DNA of 64,000 bases from Halorientalis sp. (GCF_028275115.1 NZ_JAQCNH010000027.1:1-64000), one strand, 5' to 3'. Shown: positions 42,407-52,124, numbered from the stretch's first letter. Program-made: numbers and translations. Notes: generated by a model from the sequence alone, not told the origin.

Positions 42407-44035
42407 ATGGACCGACGGCCGAGCGAACGGGTCGACGTGTGCGTTGTCGGGGCGGGCCCGGCCGGCGCGCTCGCTGCACATCGACTCGCCGAGCGGGGCC
42501 ACGGGGTCGTCGTGCTGGACGCAGGGCCGCGATTCGACCGCGAGTCGCGCCGCGACCGAATGGAGCGGGCCATCAGACCGGCCCACTCCGACACCTCGGT
42601 GTGGGAGATGGGTGGCGAGCGTGACGCGTACACGAGCAGTGGTGACCGGAACTACCCGCTGAACGCTGCGCGCGTCAAGGGGGTCGGTGGGTCGACGTTG
42701 CACTGGCAGGGGATGGTGATGCGTAACCACGAGGCCGACTTCGAGCGCCGAACGCGGGACGGTGTCGCCGCCGACTGGCCACTCGGTTACGAGGACCTGA
42801 AACCGTACTACGCTACGGCGGAGACCGAACTGGGCGTCGCAGGAGCCTCGGACAACCCCTTCGCACCGCCGCGTGACGAACCCCACCCACTCCCGGCGTT
42901 CGAGCCGTCCTACAGCGACTCGTTGTTTGCCGAGGCCTGCCAACGGTTGGGCGTCGTCATGCACTCGGTCCCGAACGCTCGCAACTCCGAGCGCTACGAC
43001 GACCGGAGCGCCTGCGTAGGCTACGGGACCTGTCAGCCCGTCTGCCCCTCCGGTGCGAAGTACAGCGCCGACGTGCACGTCCGGAAAGCCGAGGACGCGG
43101 GCGCTCGCGTGGTCGACCGCGCACCGGTTCAGGAACTCGTCACCGACGAGTCCGGACGGGTCGCCGCCGCCCGCTACGCCACGCCCGACGGCGAGACACA
43201 CCGGCAGACCGCGCGGGAGTTCGTCGTCGCCTGTGGCGGTATCGAGACGCCCAGACTGCTGCTCATGTCGCGCTCCGCGGACCAACCGGACGGGCTGGCC
43301 AACAGCTCCGGACTCGTCGGCCGGTACTTCACCGAACACCTCTTCTGTGGCGCGGGCGGCCTGCTGGACGAGCCGACTCGACAGAACCACGTCGGGTTCC
43401 TCACCAGCGAGTGCCACCAGTTCTACGACGACCCCGGCCGGGCCACAGCGGGCACCGACGGCGGGATTCCCGGGAGTGACGCCGACCTCGGGCCGATCAA
43501 ACTGGAGTTTCTGAACTACGCCGGCCCCTCGCCCGTGGAACTGGCGCTCGGAGCCGAGGAGTTCGGCGACGACCTGCTCTCCTCTCTGCGAGGCGCCTAC
43601 GGTACCAACATCGCTATGGGCGGGCTAGTCGGGCAGTTGCCCCGAGAGGAAAACCGGATCACGCTCGACGCGTCACGAACCGACGACCACGGCAACCCCG
43701 TCCCGGACATCACGTGGTCGCTCGACGCACGGACCGAGCGGACACTCCGGCGGGCCAACGAGATACAACGCGCAGTCCTCGAAGAACTGGGCGTCGATAT
43801 CGGCTGGACTGTCGGTCCGGCGGACACCGGTCCGGCCTACCATCACATGGGGACCACCCGGATGGGAACCGACCCCGCCGAGAGCGTGGTGAATCCACAG
43901 CTACGGACCCACGACGTGCCCAATCTCTCCGTGGCGTCGAGTAGCGTGTTCGTCACGCCGGGCGCGCTGAACCCGACGCTGACCATCGCGGCGCTGTCGC
44001 TGAAGTGTGCGGACCACGTCGACGAACGGTTGTAG
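42407..44035 (+). CDS. GMC-family oxidoreductase
   Basis: A 542-residue FAD-dependent glucose-methanol-choline oxidoreductase. VDVCVVGAGPAGALAAHRLA gives the N-terminal FAD-binding Rossmann fold, GGSTLHWQGMVMRN the GMC signature, and YHHMGTTRMG plus NPTLTIAALSL the C-terminal catalytic region with His. An insert with CVGYGTCQPVCPSGAK (residues 203-218) has three Cys in ferredoxin-like spacing, as in gluconate/sorbitol dehydrogenase flavoprotein subunits. No signal peptide. Substrate unknown. An iron-box-like palindrome precedes it. Confidence 0.87.
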   Translation: MDRRPSERVDVCVVGAGPAGALAAHRLAERGHGVVVLDAGPRFDRESRRDRMERAIRPAHSDTSVWEMGGERDAYTSSGDRNYPLNAARVKGVGGSTLHWQGMVMRNHEADFERRTRDGVAADWPLGYEDLKPYYATAETELGVAGASDNPFAPPRDEPHPLPAFEPSYSDSLFAEACQRLGVVMHSVPNARNSERYDDRSACVGYGTCQPVCPSGAKYSADVHVRKAEDAGARVVDRAPVQELVTDESGRVAAARYATPDGETHRQTAREFVVACGGIETPRLLLMSRSADQPDGLANSSGLVGRYFTEHLFCGAGGLLDEPTRQNHVGFLTSECHQFYDDPGRATAGTDGGIPGSDADLGPIKLEFLNYAGPSPVELALGAEEFGDDLLSSLRGAYGTNIAMGGLVGQLPREENRITLDASRTDDHGNPVPDITWSLDARTERTLRRANEIQRAVLEELGVDIGWTVGPADTGPAYHHMGTTRMGTDPAESVVNPQLRTHDVPNLSVASSSVFVTPGALNPTLTIAALSLKCADHVDERL

Positions 44036-44055
44036 CAGGCTGGAGTCGCGTTCGG

Positions 44056-44511
44056 TTACACTCCACCGAGCAACAGACCAGCGTTCACGAGCAGACCGAG
44101 CGCAGACACGGAACCGGCGAGAAAAAACGGCCGGGCGTTGTTCGCAGGCTCGCGGAGCTTCCGCTCTGCCAGGCCGTCGCTGATTTTGCTGGTCCCGACC
44201 TCGACCAGACCCGCCAGGGCCAGCCAGAGGACGATCATCGCAATGACGAGGTAACCCCGGGTCGAACCGGTGAGGCTCCCGACGGTGTAGAGGTTGCCCG
44301 CGAGGTGCCCGCCGGTGAGGAACAGAACGAGTGCACTCGCCCGCGAGAGCGTGAGCAGGCGGCTCGTGATGTCGGCGAAGGGGTCGGTGTCGATACTGCC
44401 CTGCCGGGCCACCGGAAGGATGCCGTAGGTCATGAACAAGACAGCGCCGGTCCAGAGGCCGGCGAACAGCATGTGGATTACGTACCCAATCGTCAGGTCG
44501 ATAGACGCCAT
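44056..44511 (-). CDS. CopD-like four-helix membrane protein
   Basis: A 151-residue protein with four predicted transmembrane helices; IGYVIHMLFAGLWTGAVLFM, a mid-helix GGHLAGNLY and conserved His residues suit the CopD family of copper-import or heme-binding membrane proteins. The cytochrome-b561-like His pair pattern is partial. It is convergent with the GMC gene, leaving 20 bp between stops, and divergent from hisC. Confidence 0.7.
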   Translation of the reverse strand: MASIDLTIGYVIHMLFAGLWTGAVLFMTYGILPVARQGSIDTDPFADITSRLLTLSRASALVLFLTGGHLAGNLYTVGSLTGSTRGYLVIAMIVLWLALAGLVEVGTSKISDGLAERKLREPANNARPFFLAGSVSALGLLVNAGLLLGGV

Positions 44512-44604
44512 ACTTCAGTGCTGGAGGTATCACCCCTTCAACCTGGTGAGTTCCGGCCGTCTCGTTCAAGCAGGCTTAATAATCGTGGTCCGTTTTGCTC
44601 GGAC

Positions 44605-45723
44605 ATGGAACCACGGGACCTGTCGGACCACTCGATATACCGGGCAGGACGGGGAATCGAAGAAGTCGCCCGGGAACTGGAACTCGACCCCGGAGAGCTA
44701 GTGAAGCTCTCCTCGAACGAGAACGTGCTGGGTCCCAGCCCGAAGGCGGTCGCCGCGACCCGGGAGTACGCCGACGTCGTACACCTCTATCCGAAGAGTT
44801 CACACACCGATCTGATCGACCGCCTGGCCGACGACTGGGGCCTCGCGCCCGAGCAAATCTGGCTGGCTAACGGCGGGGACGGCGTCCTCGATTGCTTCTC
44901 CCGTGCAGTCCTACGCCCGGACGAGCGGCTGTTGGTACCCCAACCCGGCTTCGCTTACTACGGTATGAGTGCCCGCTACCACCACGGCGATACCGAGAGC
45001 TACCAGCTCTCGAAGGCCGACGGCTTCGCTCAGACGGCCGACACTGTTCTGGAGGCGTACGACGGCGAGCGGGTCGTCGTCGTCACGAGCCCCCACAACC
45101 CGACCGGGTCGGTCATGCCGCTGGACGAGGTGGAGCGCCTGGCCGAGGAGACCGACGAGGACACCCTGGTCCTGGTCGACGAAGCCTACGGCGAGTTCGC
45201 GAACGTCGAGAGCGCGGTGTCGCTCGTTCGAGAACGCGACGACGTGGCCATCCTCCGGACGTTCTCGAAGGCGTACGGACTGGCCGGAATGCGACTGGGC
45301 TACGGGCTGGTCCCGGAAAGCTGGGCCGACGCCTACGCCCGGATTCACACCCCCTTCGATACGGGCGAACTCACCTGCCGGGCGGGATTGGCCGCACTCG
45401 ACGACGACGAACACATCGAACAGACGGTCGAGATGGTCGAAACGGCCCGCGAGTACCTCTACGAGAACCTCGACGCCCGAACCTGGAAGAGCCAGGGCAA
45501 CTTCGTGCTGGCGGAGGTCGGAGCGGGCGAGGGAGCCGGTCCAGCCGGCGGGCAGTCGGAGACCACGGGCGGGGAGGCCGTCACCGACGCCGCCCAGCGC
45601 GAGGGGATTATCGTCCGTGACTGTTCGAGTTTCGGCCTGCCCGGCTGCGTGCGGATCACCTGTGGCACCTCCGAGCAGATGGAACGCGCGGTGGCAGTGC
45701 TGAACGAGGTGATCGACGCGTGA
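44605..45723 (+). CDS. hisC: Histidinol-phosphate aminotransferase
   Basis: A 372-residue class I/II PLP aminotransferase of histidine synthesis. KLSSNENVLGPSP and VYLY-type YPKSSHTDLIDRLA open the domain, SPHNPTGSVMP and LVDEAYGEFA bind PLP, and FSKAYGLAGMRLGYG holds the Schiff-base Lys (near residue 223). A low-complexity Gly/Ala/Glu insert (about 305-325) is unusual. CTTAATAATC lies about 26 bp before the ATG, suiting a leaderless transcript. It overlaps the next start (GTGA). Confidence 0.9.
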   Translation: MEPRDLSDHSIYRAGRGIEEVARELELDPGELVKLSSNENVLGPSPKAVAATREYADVVHLYPKSSHTDLIDRLADDWGLAPEQIWLANGGDGVLDCFSRAVLRPDERLLVPQPGFAYYGMSARYHHGDTESYQLSKADGFAQTADTVLEAYDGERVVVVTSPHNPTGSVMPLDEVERLAEETDEDTLVLVDEAYGEFANVESAVSLVRERDDVAILRTFSKAYGLAGMRLGYGLVPESWADAYARIHTPFDTGELTCRAGLAALDDDEHIEQTVEMVETAREYLYENLDARTWKSQGNFVLAEVGAGEGAGPAGGQSETTGGEAVTDAAQREGIIVRDCSSFGLPGCVRITCGTSEQMERAVAVLNEVIDA

Positions 45724-46226
45724 GAGTTGCGGTCACGGGCACGCCGGGGACGGGCAAGACGACTGCTACCGACCTGGTCGAGTCCGACCTCGAACCCGTC
45801 CACCTGAACGAGGTCATCCGTGAGGAGGGACTCGCCACCGGACGGGACGAGGAACGCGACAGCCTCGTGGCCGACATAGCGGCCGTCGCCGACTGGCTGG
45901 GCGACCGCGACGACCTCCTGATCGACTCACATCTGGCCCATCGGCTGAACGTGGACCGGGTGGTCGTCCTGCGCTGTCATCCCGACGAACTCGAACGGCG
46001 GCTCATAGAACGGGGCGAACCACCGGCGAAAGCCGAGGAGAACGCCGAGAGCGAGGCGCTCGACGTAGTCCTCGCGGAAGCGGTCGAGCATCACGGCGAG
46101 GATTCGGTCTACGAGGTCGACGCGACCGAGCGTGACCCCAAGGGCAACGCCCGGGAGATTGAGCGGGTGATCGGGGGGGAGCGCGAACCGAGCGCCGGGA
46201 CCGTTTCGTTCGTCGAGTACATATGA
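45720..46226 (+). CDS. Fap7-type adenylate kinase
   Basis: A 168-residue P-loop kinase. RVAVTGTPGTGKTTATDL is the Walker A, LIDSHLAHRLNVDRVVVL the NMP-binding/CORE region, and RCHPDELERRLIERG the lid. It belongs to the AK6/Fap7 group, which in archaea and eukaryotes also helps small-subunit rRNA maturation; nucleotide or ribosome role cannot be told apart here. The start is GTG, sharing GTGA with hisC. Overlaps the next gene by four bases. Confidence 0.85.
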   Translation: MRVAVTGTPGTGKTTATDLVESDLEPVHLNEVIREEGLATGRDEERDSLVADIAAVADWLGDRDDLLIDSHLAHRLNVDRVVVLRCHPDELERRLIERGEPPAKAEENAESEALDVVLAEAVEHHGEDSVYEVDATERDPKGNAREIERVIGGEREPSAGTVSFVEYI

Positions 46227-46849
46227 CGCTAGACAGGCTCAGGCCGCTGGCCGACCGCGCCCTGACGCCGTTCGTGAGTGCCTCGTCCCGGCTGGGCGTC
46301 ACACCGAACGTCGTGAGTGTGCTCGCGTTCTTCCTCGCGGGGGCTGCTGGCGCCGCGTTCTATCTCGGCGGCGGCGGCCCGGCGGGACTGGGGGAGCCGG
46401 CCTGGTATCTCGTCGGCGCGCTGTTCGTGTTCCTGAACGGCTGGCTGGACCTGCTTGACGGTGCACTGGCCCGACAGTTGGGTACGGACTCACAGGCCGG
46501 CGACCTGCTGGACCACGTCCTTGACCGCTACGCCGACATCGTGATGATCGTCGGACTGGCGGCGGGTGTCGACCGCTACCCGCTCGGTCTAGCGGCCGTC
46601 ACCGGCGTGCTGATGACCTCCTACCTGGGCACGCAGTCAGAGGCGGTCGGGCTAGACCGGGTGTACGGCGGTCTGCTCGGGCGAGCGGACCGACTGGCGC
46701 TGCTCGGTGTGATCGCCCTGTACTCGTTCGTCATCCCTGCGGAACTCTACGGGCTGACGGCGGCGGGGTGGTTGCTGGTGGTCTTCGCGGTGGTCGGTCA
46801 CTTCACGGCGCTCCAGCGGTTCGTCGGGGCCTTCCGGACGCTTTCCTGA
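46223..46849 (+). CDS. CDP-alcohol phosphatidyltransferase
   Basis: A 208-residue integral membrane enzyme with about six helices. The signature DGxxARx8GxxxDxxxD is complete: DGALARQLG then GDLLDHVLDRYAD (near residues 78-100). Such enzymes make phospholipid or inositol/glycerol phosphate headgroups from CDP-lipid; haloarchaeal members include archaetidyl-inositol-phosphate and -glycerol synthases. It overlaps the Fap7-like gene by four bases. Headgroup unknown. Confidence 0.87.
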   Translation: MTLDRLRPLADRALTPFVSASSRLGVTPNVVSVLAFFLAGAAGAAFYLGGGGPAGLGEPAWYLVGALFVFLNGWLDLLDGALARQLGTDSQAGDLLDHVLDRYADIVMIVGLAAGVDRYPLGLAAVTGVLMTSYLGTQSEAVGLDRVYGGLLGRADRLALLGVIALYSFVIPAELYGLTAAGWLLVVFAVVGHFTALQRFVGAFRTLS

Positions 46850-46894
46850 ACCCCCTCTGTGACCGTGTCGAACGGCTCACGAGTTCGGTCGCGC

Positions 46895-47014
46895 GAGGCC
46901 AGCTCTCACGAGGAGCGTCTCGCTTTCCTCGACGCGACGGACACCAGTGGCTTTCGGCGCGTGTCCGCAGGTCACGTCGGAGAAACGAGGGCGCTCCTCG
47001 TGAGAGCTGGCCTC
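46895..47014. repeat. Long near-perfect palindrome (candidate fold-back element)
   Basis: GGCCAGCTCTCACGAGGAGCG at 46897-46917 is the exact reverse complement of 46992-47012. Inner blocks CGACG/CGTCG and CGGACAC/GTGTCCG continue the symmetry to the centre, so about 120 bp could fold into one hairpin. It lies between the CDP-alcohol transferase and MBF1-like genes. No transposase or TA/direct repeat borders are evident. A MITE-like or REP-like element, or a termination hairpin, are possibilities. Confidence 0.75.
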
Positions 47015-47069
47015 CTCGCGCCACCGCGGCGGGGTAACATTCAAACGCGGGCGTGGCAAAGTATCCGTC

Positions 47070-47621
47070 ATGGTCCAGTGTGAGATGTGCGGGGCCGACA
47101 CGTCCTCGCCGAACACGGTGAAAGTCGAAGGGGCGGAGCTCGACGTGTGCGACGACTGTGCCGACTTCGGCACCGAGGTCCGCACCCAAGAGAGCTCCAG
47201 TTCGTCCACGAAGTACTCGACGAGCAGTTCCTCGGGGTCGGGCTCCGGCAGTTCGGACGGCGGCGCGTCGAGTTCCGGCACGGGCAACACCTCGAGTGGT
47301 GGCGGCGGTCGTCGTCGTGATATGTTCGACCAGATGGACGAGGTGGCGCAGGATTACGACCAGCGGATACGCGAGGCCCGGGAAGCGGCGGGCATGAACC
47401 AGGAGGAACTGGCAAACCAGCTCAACGAGAAGGCCAGTCTCATCCGCAAACTCGAACTCGGCGACACGCTCCCTAGCGACACGGTCCAGACCAAACTCGA
47501 GCGAGCGCTGGACATCGTGCTGACCGAGGGTGGCGGCAGTGCAGACGACACGGAGTGGAGCGGCGGCTCCAGTGACGGCGAGTACACGCTGGGCGACGTG
47601 GTACAGCGAAAGGACTCCTAG
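47070..47621 (+). CDS. Archaeal MBF1-like HTH protein
   Basis: A 183-residue multiprotein-bridging-factor homologue. An N-terminal zinc ribbon (CEMCG near residue 4, CDDCADFG near 27) is followed by a Ser/Gly-rich linker (about 42-80) and a Cro/C1-type HTH (AREAAGMNQEELANQLNEKA, then LIRKLELGDTLP). In archaea MBF1 associates with the translating ribosome or transcription machinery. The Ser-rich linker is longer than in many homologues. Its stop overlaps the next gene's stop by four bases (convergent). Confidence 0.9.
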   Translation: MVQCEMCGADTSSPNTVKVEGAELDVCDDCADFGTEVRTQESSSSSTKYSTSSSSGSGSGSSDGGASSSGTGNTSSGGGGRRRDMFDQMDEVAQDYDQRIREAREAAGMNQEELANQLNEKASLIRKLELGDTLPSDTVQTKLERALDIVLTEGGGSADDTEWSGGSSDGEYTLGDVVQRKDS

Positions 47622-48184
47622 ATGTGACGCTGGACGTCCTCGATGGAGAGGTCCTCACCGATCTCGTCGAGTTCTGACTCGAGCCGTTGTATCTCGCCGG
47701 TCAGCCGCTCGAACCGCTCGCTACGCTCTAGCTCTGCGGCGGGTTTCTCGATCTCGAGAACATTGCGTTTTAGCTTCTTCGAGGTCAGCTGCTGGTGTTT
47801 CTCACTGTACTCCGAAAGTTTGAGCAGGCGCTGGATCACCTCGAGCAGGTCGTCGCGGGCGATGGGCTTGACGAGGTAGTCGTCACAGCCCATGTCGATG
47901 ATGTCGAACCCGGGGTTGACGGCGGTCACCATCGCGACCCGGCAGTCACAGCCGTTCTCGTTGATATCCGCGAGGACCTTGTCACCCGAGAGGTCCGGCA
48001 TCCGACGGTCCAGCAGGGCCACGTCGACGGTGATACTCTCGTCGTGGAGGATTTCGACCGCCGCTTCGCCGCCGTATGCCGTCAGTATCTCGTAATGTTC
48101 GGTCAGGAAGTCGGTGTAGAGGTCAGCGAGGTGCTGTTCGTCCTCCGCCACCAGCACCGTCGCCTCCGAAGTTGACGCTGACAC
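47618..48184 (-). CDS. Response regulator with HalX output domain
   Basis: A 188-residue receiver protein. VLVAEDEQHLADLY has the acidic pocket (near 12-15), VALLDRRMPDLSGDKVL the phospho-acceptor Asp (near 58) and DDYLVKPI the conserved Lys. The C-terminal helical part (KLKRNVLEIEKPAAELE, then LESELDEIG) is the HalX domain found only in haloarchaea. Its role is signal output without a DNA-binding domain. No kinase is adjacent. Confidence 0.9.
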   Translation of the reverse strand: MSASTSEATVLVAEDEQHLADLYTDFLTEHYEILTAYGGEAAVEILHDESITVDVALLDRRMPDLSGDKVLADINENGCDCRVAMVTAVNPGFDIIDMGCDDYLVKPIARDDLLEVIQRLLKLSEYSEKHQQLTSKKLKRNVLEIEKPAAELERSERFERLTGEIQRLESELDEIGEDLSIEDVQRHI

Positions 48185-48286
48185 GAGTATCGATTCGGAG
48201 GTACTGGCTGTGGCGTCTTAAAACGGCCCTCCGACTCACTGTGCCGAACTCCCATCCTTTATTGACGCTGCGGTCGCCCTCCCGCT

Positions 48287-48934
48287 ATGTTCGTCCTCGT
48301 CAACCTGAAAGCGTACCCGTGTGACCCGGTCGCAGTCGCAACCGCGGCGGACGAAGTCAGCGAGTCCACGGGTGTCCGTATCGCTATCGCACCGCAGGCC
48401 GCACACCTCTCCGCCGTGGCCGGCACCGGCGTCGAGACCTGGGCCCAGCACATCAGCCCAGTCGACCACGGCAGTCACACAGGGTCGACGCTCGCGGAAG
48501 CCGCCACCGACGCGGGCGCGGTCGGCACGCTGTTGAACCACTCCGAAAACCGGCTCCGACTCGCGGGACTCGACGCCGGCCTCACCGCCGCCGACCGCAC
48601 GGACCTCGAAACCATCGCCTGCGCGAACAATCCCGACCAAGTCGCCGCCGCCGCGGCACTCGGCCCGGACGCCGTCGCCGTCGAGCCCCCCGAACTGATC
48701 GGAACCGGAACACCCGTCAGCAAAGCCGACCCCGACATCGTCCGGGACGCCGTCGATGCCGCGGCCGCCGTCGACGCCGCCGTGGACGTGCTCTGTGGGG
48801 CCGGAATCTCCTCGGGTGAGGACCTCGCGTCCGCAAAGGAACTGGGTGCCGACGGCGTTCTGCTCGCCAGTGGCGTCGCGAAGGCCGACGACCCGAGGGC
48901 CGCACTTGAGAACCTCGTCGAACCGGTCGTCTGA
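48287..48934 (+). CDS. tpiA: Triosephosphate isomerase, archaeal type
   Basis: A 215-residue TIM-barrel enzyme that interconverts DHAP and glyceraldehyde-3-phosphate. [10 protein letters not shown] opens with the catalytic Lys (Lys8), [11 protein letters not shown] holds the His, and [17 protein letters not shown] the Glu. [28 protein letters not shown] is the phosphate-binding end. The length is typical of the short archaeal form. A TTTATT box lies about 26 bp before the ATG. Confidence 0.95.
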   Translation: MFVLVNLKAYPCDPVAVATAADEVSESTGVRIAIAPQAAHLSAVAGTGVETWAQHISPVDHGSHTGSTLAEAATDAGAVGTLLNHSENRLRLAGLDAGLTAADRTDLETIACANNPDQVAAAAALGPDAVAVEPPELIGTGTPVSKADPDIVRDAVDAAAAVDAAVDVLCGAGISSGEDLASAKELGADGVLLASGVAKADDPRAALENLVEPVV

Positions 48935-48968
48935 CCGGGGTCGGCCGCCCATGTGAGGGCACAGCTAC

Positions 48969-50324
48969 ATGAGAGTCCAAGCCGAGAAACCTGTCAGTGA
49001 CCAGCGACCGATGACCGAGACGGTTCCGTTCACGCCCCTGGAGGAAGCGATATTCTACATCGAACGCAAACACGGTCCCTGGAACGTCCAGTTCGAGGTC
49101 GAGACCACGGCACGTATCGACGCCGACCGGCTCCAGGCGGCCGTCATCACGGCTTGCAACACGCATCCGCTCGCTCGGGCACACCAGCAACCCCACTCGG
49201 GAATGGACGTTCGGTGTCGGTGGAAGATTCCCGACGCTATCGAGCAACTCCCGGCCGACACTCTCACCGTAACCGACGGCCTGACGTCGACCGATCGGTC
49301 GCGGTTCTACTACGAACCGTTCGACCCGACCGAGGAGTTGCCGTTCAGGCTACTCGTCGACCGCGGCGATGGGCAGAGCGGCGGCGACCGAGTGCTAATC
49401 TGTGCGAATCACGTCGCCGTAGACGGTGTGGGCGGCGCACGGTTCGCCCGCTCGCTCTGCCGTGCCTACCGCGGTGAGGATCTCGCCGACCCCGTGGCCC
49501 TCACGACGGCCCGCGACGCGGTCGACGACGCCAGTTCGCCGGGTCCAACTATCGGCCTCGGTCTGCTCGGCGACGCCCTCGATTACATCGCGAACGCGGT
49601 CGAGTCGCCGACCCGGGTCGCCGGCGACGGCGGTGTCGACACGGCCGGTTGGCTCTTCGAGCAGCGACGACTCGGCGACGGCCTGACCGCACAGATGATG
49701 CAGGAGCGCCCCGAGGGGTCGTCGGTCAACGACACGATGCTGGCGGCGCTTCACCGCTGTGTCGACACCTGGAACCGGAATCACGGTGAGATGGCACGAA
49801 AAATCAGTGTGATGATGCCGCTGAACCTGCGTCCGAGGAAGTGGTTCTACGACGTGGTGGGCATGTTCACCGCTTTCGACAGCATCACCACCCGGCAACG
49901 GGACCGGCAGGACCCACGGACGACCCTCCAGACGGTCGTCGACCAGACCCGTCGAATCAAGGACCGCGACCGGGCGACAGTGCCCCACGAGGCGCTGAAA
50001 CTCGTCCCGCCCGGGACACCCGTCGGCCTGAAACAGCGGTTTCCGGAGCTATTGAACGGACCAGGCCGTCGGCTCGTCGACACCGCGGTGTTGTCGAATC
50101 TCGGTCGGATTCCCGACCCGCTTCCGGGATTCGCCCCCGACGACGACCCCTCCCTGTGGTTCTCACCGCCCTCGATCACCCCGAGCCCGGTGGGTATCGG
50201 CGTCGGGACCGTCGACGGGACCGTCCACGTGACCGGCCGTTACCACCGCAACAGGTTCGACACCGACGCCGCGGCGGCGTTCACCGACCGCTATCTCGAC
50301 TGCCTCGAGAACGTCGTGTCCTGA
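48969..50324 (+). CDS. Condensation-domain acyltransferase-like protein
   Basis: A 451-residue protein of the HxxxDG acyltransferase superfamily. ICANHVAVDGVGGARFARSL carries the catalytic HxxxDG motif (near residue 143); VSVMMPLNLRP-like ISVMMPLNLRPRKWF follows in the second lobe. Relatives include wax-ester synthase/acyltransferase and peptide-synthetase condensation domains. There is no carrier protein nearby. Start: ATG 48969 or, more like relatives, Met15 at 49011 (MTETVPFTPLEEAIF). Function unknown. Confidence 0.75.
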   Translation: MRVQAEKPVSDQRPMTETVPFTPLEEAIFYIERKHGPWNVQFEVETTARIDADRLQAAVITACNTHPLARAHQQPHSGMDVRCRWKIPDAIEQLPADTLTVTDGLTSTDRSRFYYEPFDPTEELPFRLLVDRGDGQSGGDRVLICANHVAVDGVGGARFARSLCRAYRGEDLADPVALTTARDAVDDASSPGPTIGLGLLGDALDYIANAVESPTRVAGDGGVDTAGWLFEQRRLGDGLTAQMMQERPEGSSVNDTMLAALHRCVDTWNRNHGEMARKISVMMPLNLRPRKWFYDVVGMFTAFDSITTRQRDRQDPRTTLQTVVDQTRRIKDRDRATVPHEALKLVPPGTPVGLKQRFPELLNGPGRRLVDTAVLSNLGRIPDPLPGFAPDDDPSLWFSPPSITPSPVGIGVGTVDGTVHVTGRYHRNRFDTDAAAAFTDRYLDCLENVVS

Positions 50325-50327
50325 ACG

Positions 50328-52124
50328 TCAGTTCAGGAACGCTGCCTCGACCGCGGCCACGAGCGCGTCGCGTTCCTCGGCGTCGTGTTGGCGACTGGCC
50401 TCCGCTTCGACGAGGTCGGACAGGCAGTAGTCGTAGTAGCCCCGGCCCACGTGTTCGATGTAGCCGTGGGTTCGAAGGGTTCGGTTGTGCGCGTATGCGC
50501 TGGTGCGGTCACCGTCGCCGCCGCCCGCGAAGAACGCGTCGAGCGGCTTTGCCGGCCCCTCCGCCCGGTAGTAGCGTAACATGCCGCAGGTCTTCGGCGG
50601 CATCGTATCGATGGCCTGCCGCAACTGCTCGACGAGTGCTTCCTCGTCGGGCGGCATCTCGCCGGGCCAGGAGGCGATGTCGACTCCGGCAGCATCGCCG
50701 GACTCGCCGTCGACGGCCCTGTCCTCGTCACCGACTGTGGCCATCGCGGCTGCCACGTCGCCGTCGTCGGCGCCGTCGCCCCAGCCGTTTCGGTCGCCAC
50801 CCACCTCCGCCGCACCGTCCCCACCGGGCGGACCATCGAAAAACGACGTCGTGGTCGTGGCCGTCGCAGCACCGTCGGCCTCGGTTCTCGCTAACTCACC
50901 GGAGTCGGGCGTCGGTTGGAGGGCGGACTCCCCATCGGCGGCACTACCGTTCGATTCCTCGGCGGGGGCGTCCGCGACGCTCGAGTCGCCTGCCTCGTCG
51001 ACCGGCGGGTCGCCGGTCGACAGTCGCCGTCGCTCGCGCATCCGCTCCTGCTCTGTCCGGCCGGGGTTGACCCCTTTGACCGTGTCGAGCAGGGCGTCGA
51101 CGAACTGGTCGGCCATGCGTGACATATCGCGGGCGTCCTGCAACTCCGTTTCCAGTTCCGCGATTCGGGAGTTTCGCTCGTCGAGTTGCTCCCGGAGTTC
51201 CTGTACACGGTCCTCTGTGCGTTGTTTTTGCTCGCTGATCGCCTCCAGTTCTGAAACGAGGTCGGAACTCACGGACTTGAGGTCGGGGCGATCCACGTCC
51301 TCCAAGCCGGGCGTCGCACCGGCGTCGAAGGTCTGCTTGCGGTGGAACTGGACGCGCTGGACGCGTTCGGTCCAGTCGTTCATCATGAACGCCTCGCCGT
51401 CGCCCAGGTCCTCGACGGCCTCGGCGTACTCGCTGCCCAGAATGCGGCTGACGACCTTCGTGTCGTTGTTCCAAGTCAGCCGGTGCCAGACCAGCCAGTC
51501 ACACTGGGTGATGAAATCTTTCTTTACGTCGGCCGGCCGTTGACTGATTCCGACCATCCCGAGTCCGTGTTTGCGGCCCCGTTTGCCGATCTTGATGAGC
51601 ATCTTTCCGGCCTCTGTGACCGACCCCTTCTCCGGAATCCACTCGTGAACCTCCTCGACGAGCATCAGGAACGGCTGTTTCAACTTCTTCTCCTTGGCGA
51701 ACAACTGCTTCGAGACCTCGGTCAACAGCGTCTCGGCTTCGTCCTCGTCGAGGAACGAGGACACGTCGAGGATGATGGGAACGTTCTGCTCCAGTGCCAG
51801 CGAGGCTATCTTGCCGGCGTGTTCGGTCGTCACCTGGATGTCGCACTCCTCGTCGGCCCCGACGTGGAGTATCTCGTACTCCTCTTTCAGGCCGTAGTAC
51901 TCGCCGTCGATGTCGACGATGAGGATACCGAAGCCGGCGTCGAGCAGGTTCTCGGCGATGACGCTGGCGGTGTTCGACTTCCCGCTCCCGCTCTTGCCGG
52001 TGACGAAGCCGCGCCCGGTCAGAATCTCGACGACCGGTAAGTCGACCGACCGGTCCGGGGTGGTGCCGGTCGGTGGGCCGTCGCTCAGTTCGGCGACAGT
52101 GATGCTCTCTTTCTCGTCTCCCAT
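50328..52124 (-). CDS. HerA-like ATP-binding protein
   Basis: A 598-residue ATPase of the HerA/FtsK superfamily. TGKSGSGKSNTA (Walker A, 43-50), FLMLVEEVHEW (Walker B, near 157) and GMVGISQRPADVKKD follow the family order. After residue 280 comes a coiled coil to about 345, then an acidic Gly/Ala/Asp linker, and a C-terminal winged-helix-like part (about 515-598). HerA-type ATPases process DNA ends or translocate DNA. Unlike canonical HerA it lacks a neighbouring NurA. ATG 52124 is preferred over an upstream GTG at 52142. Confidence 0.85.
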   Translation of the reverse strand: MGDEKESITVAELSDGPPTGTTPDRSVDLPVVEILTGRGFVTGKSGSGKSNTASVIAENLLDAGFGILIVDIDGEYYGLKEEYEILHVGADEECDIQVTTEHAGKIASLALEQNVPIILDVSSFLDEDEAETLLTEVSKQLFAKEKKLKQPFLMLVEEVHEWIPEKGSVTEAGKMLIKIGKRGRKHGLGMVGISQRPADVKKDFITQCDWLVWHRLTWNNDTKVVSRILGSEYAEAVEDLGDGEAFMMNDWTERVQRVQFHRKQTFDAGATPGLEDVDRPDLKSVSSDLVSELEAISEQKQRTEDRVQELREQLDERNSRIAELETELQDARDMSRMADQFVDALLDTVKGVNPGRTEQERMRERRRLSTGDPPVDEAGDSSVADAPAEESNGSAADGESALQPTPDSGELARTEADGAATATTTTSFFDGPPGGDGAAEVGGDRNGWGDGADDGDVAAAMATVGDEDRAVDGESGDAAGVDIASWPGEMPPDEEALVEQLRQAIDTMPPKTCGMLRYYRAEGPAKPLDAFFAGGGDGDRTSAYAHNRTLRTHGYIEHVGRGYYDYCLSDLVEAEASRQHDAEERDALVAAVEAAFLN

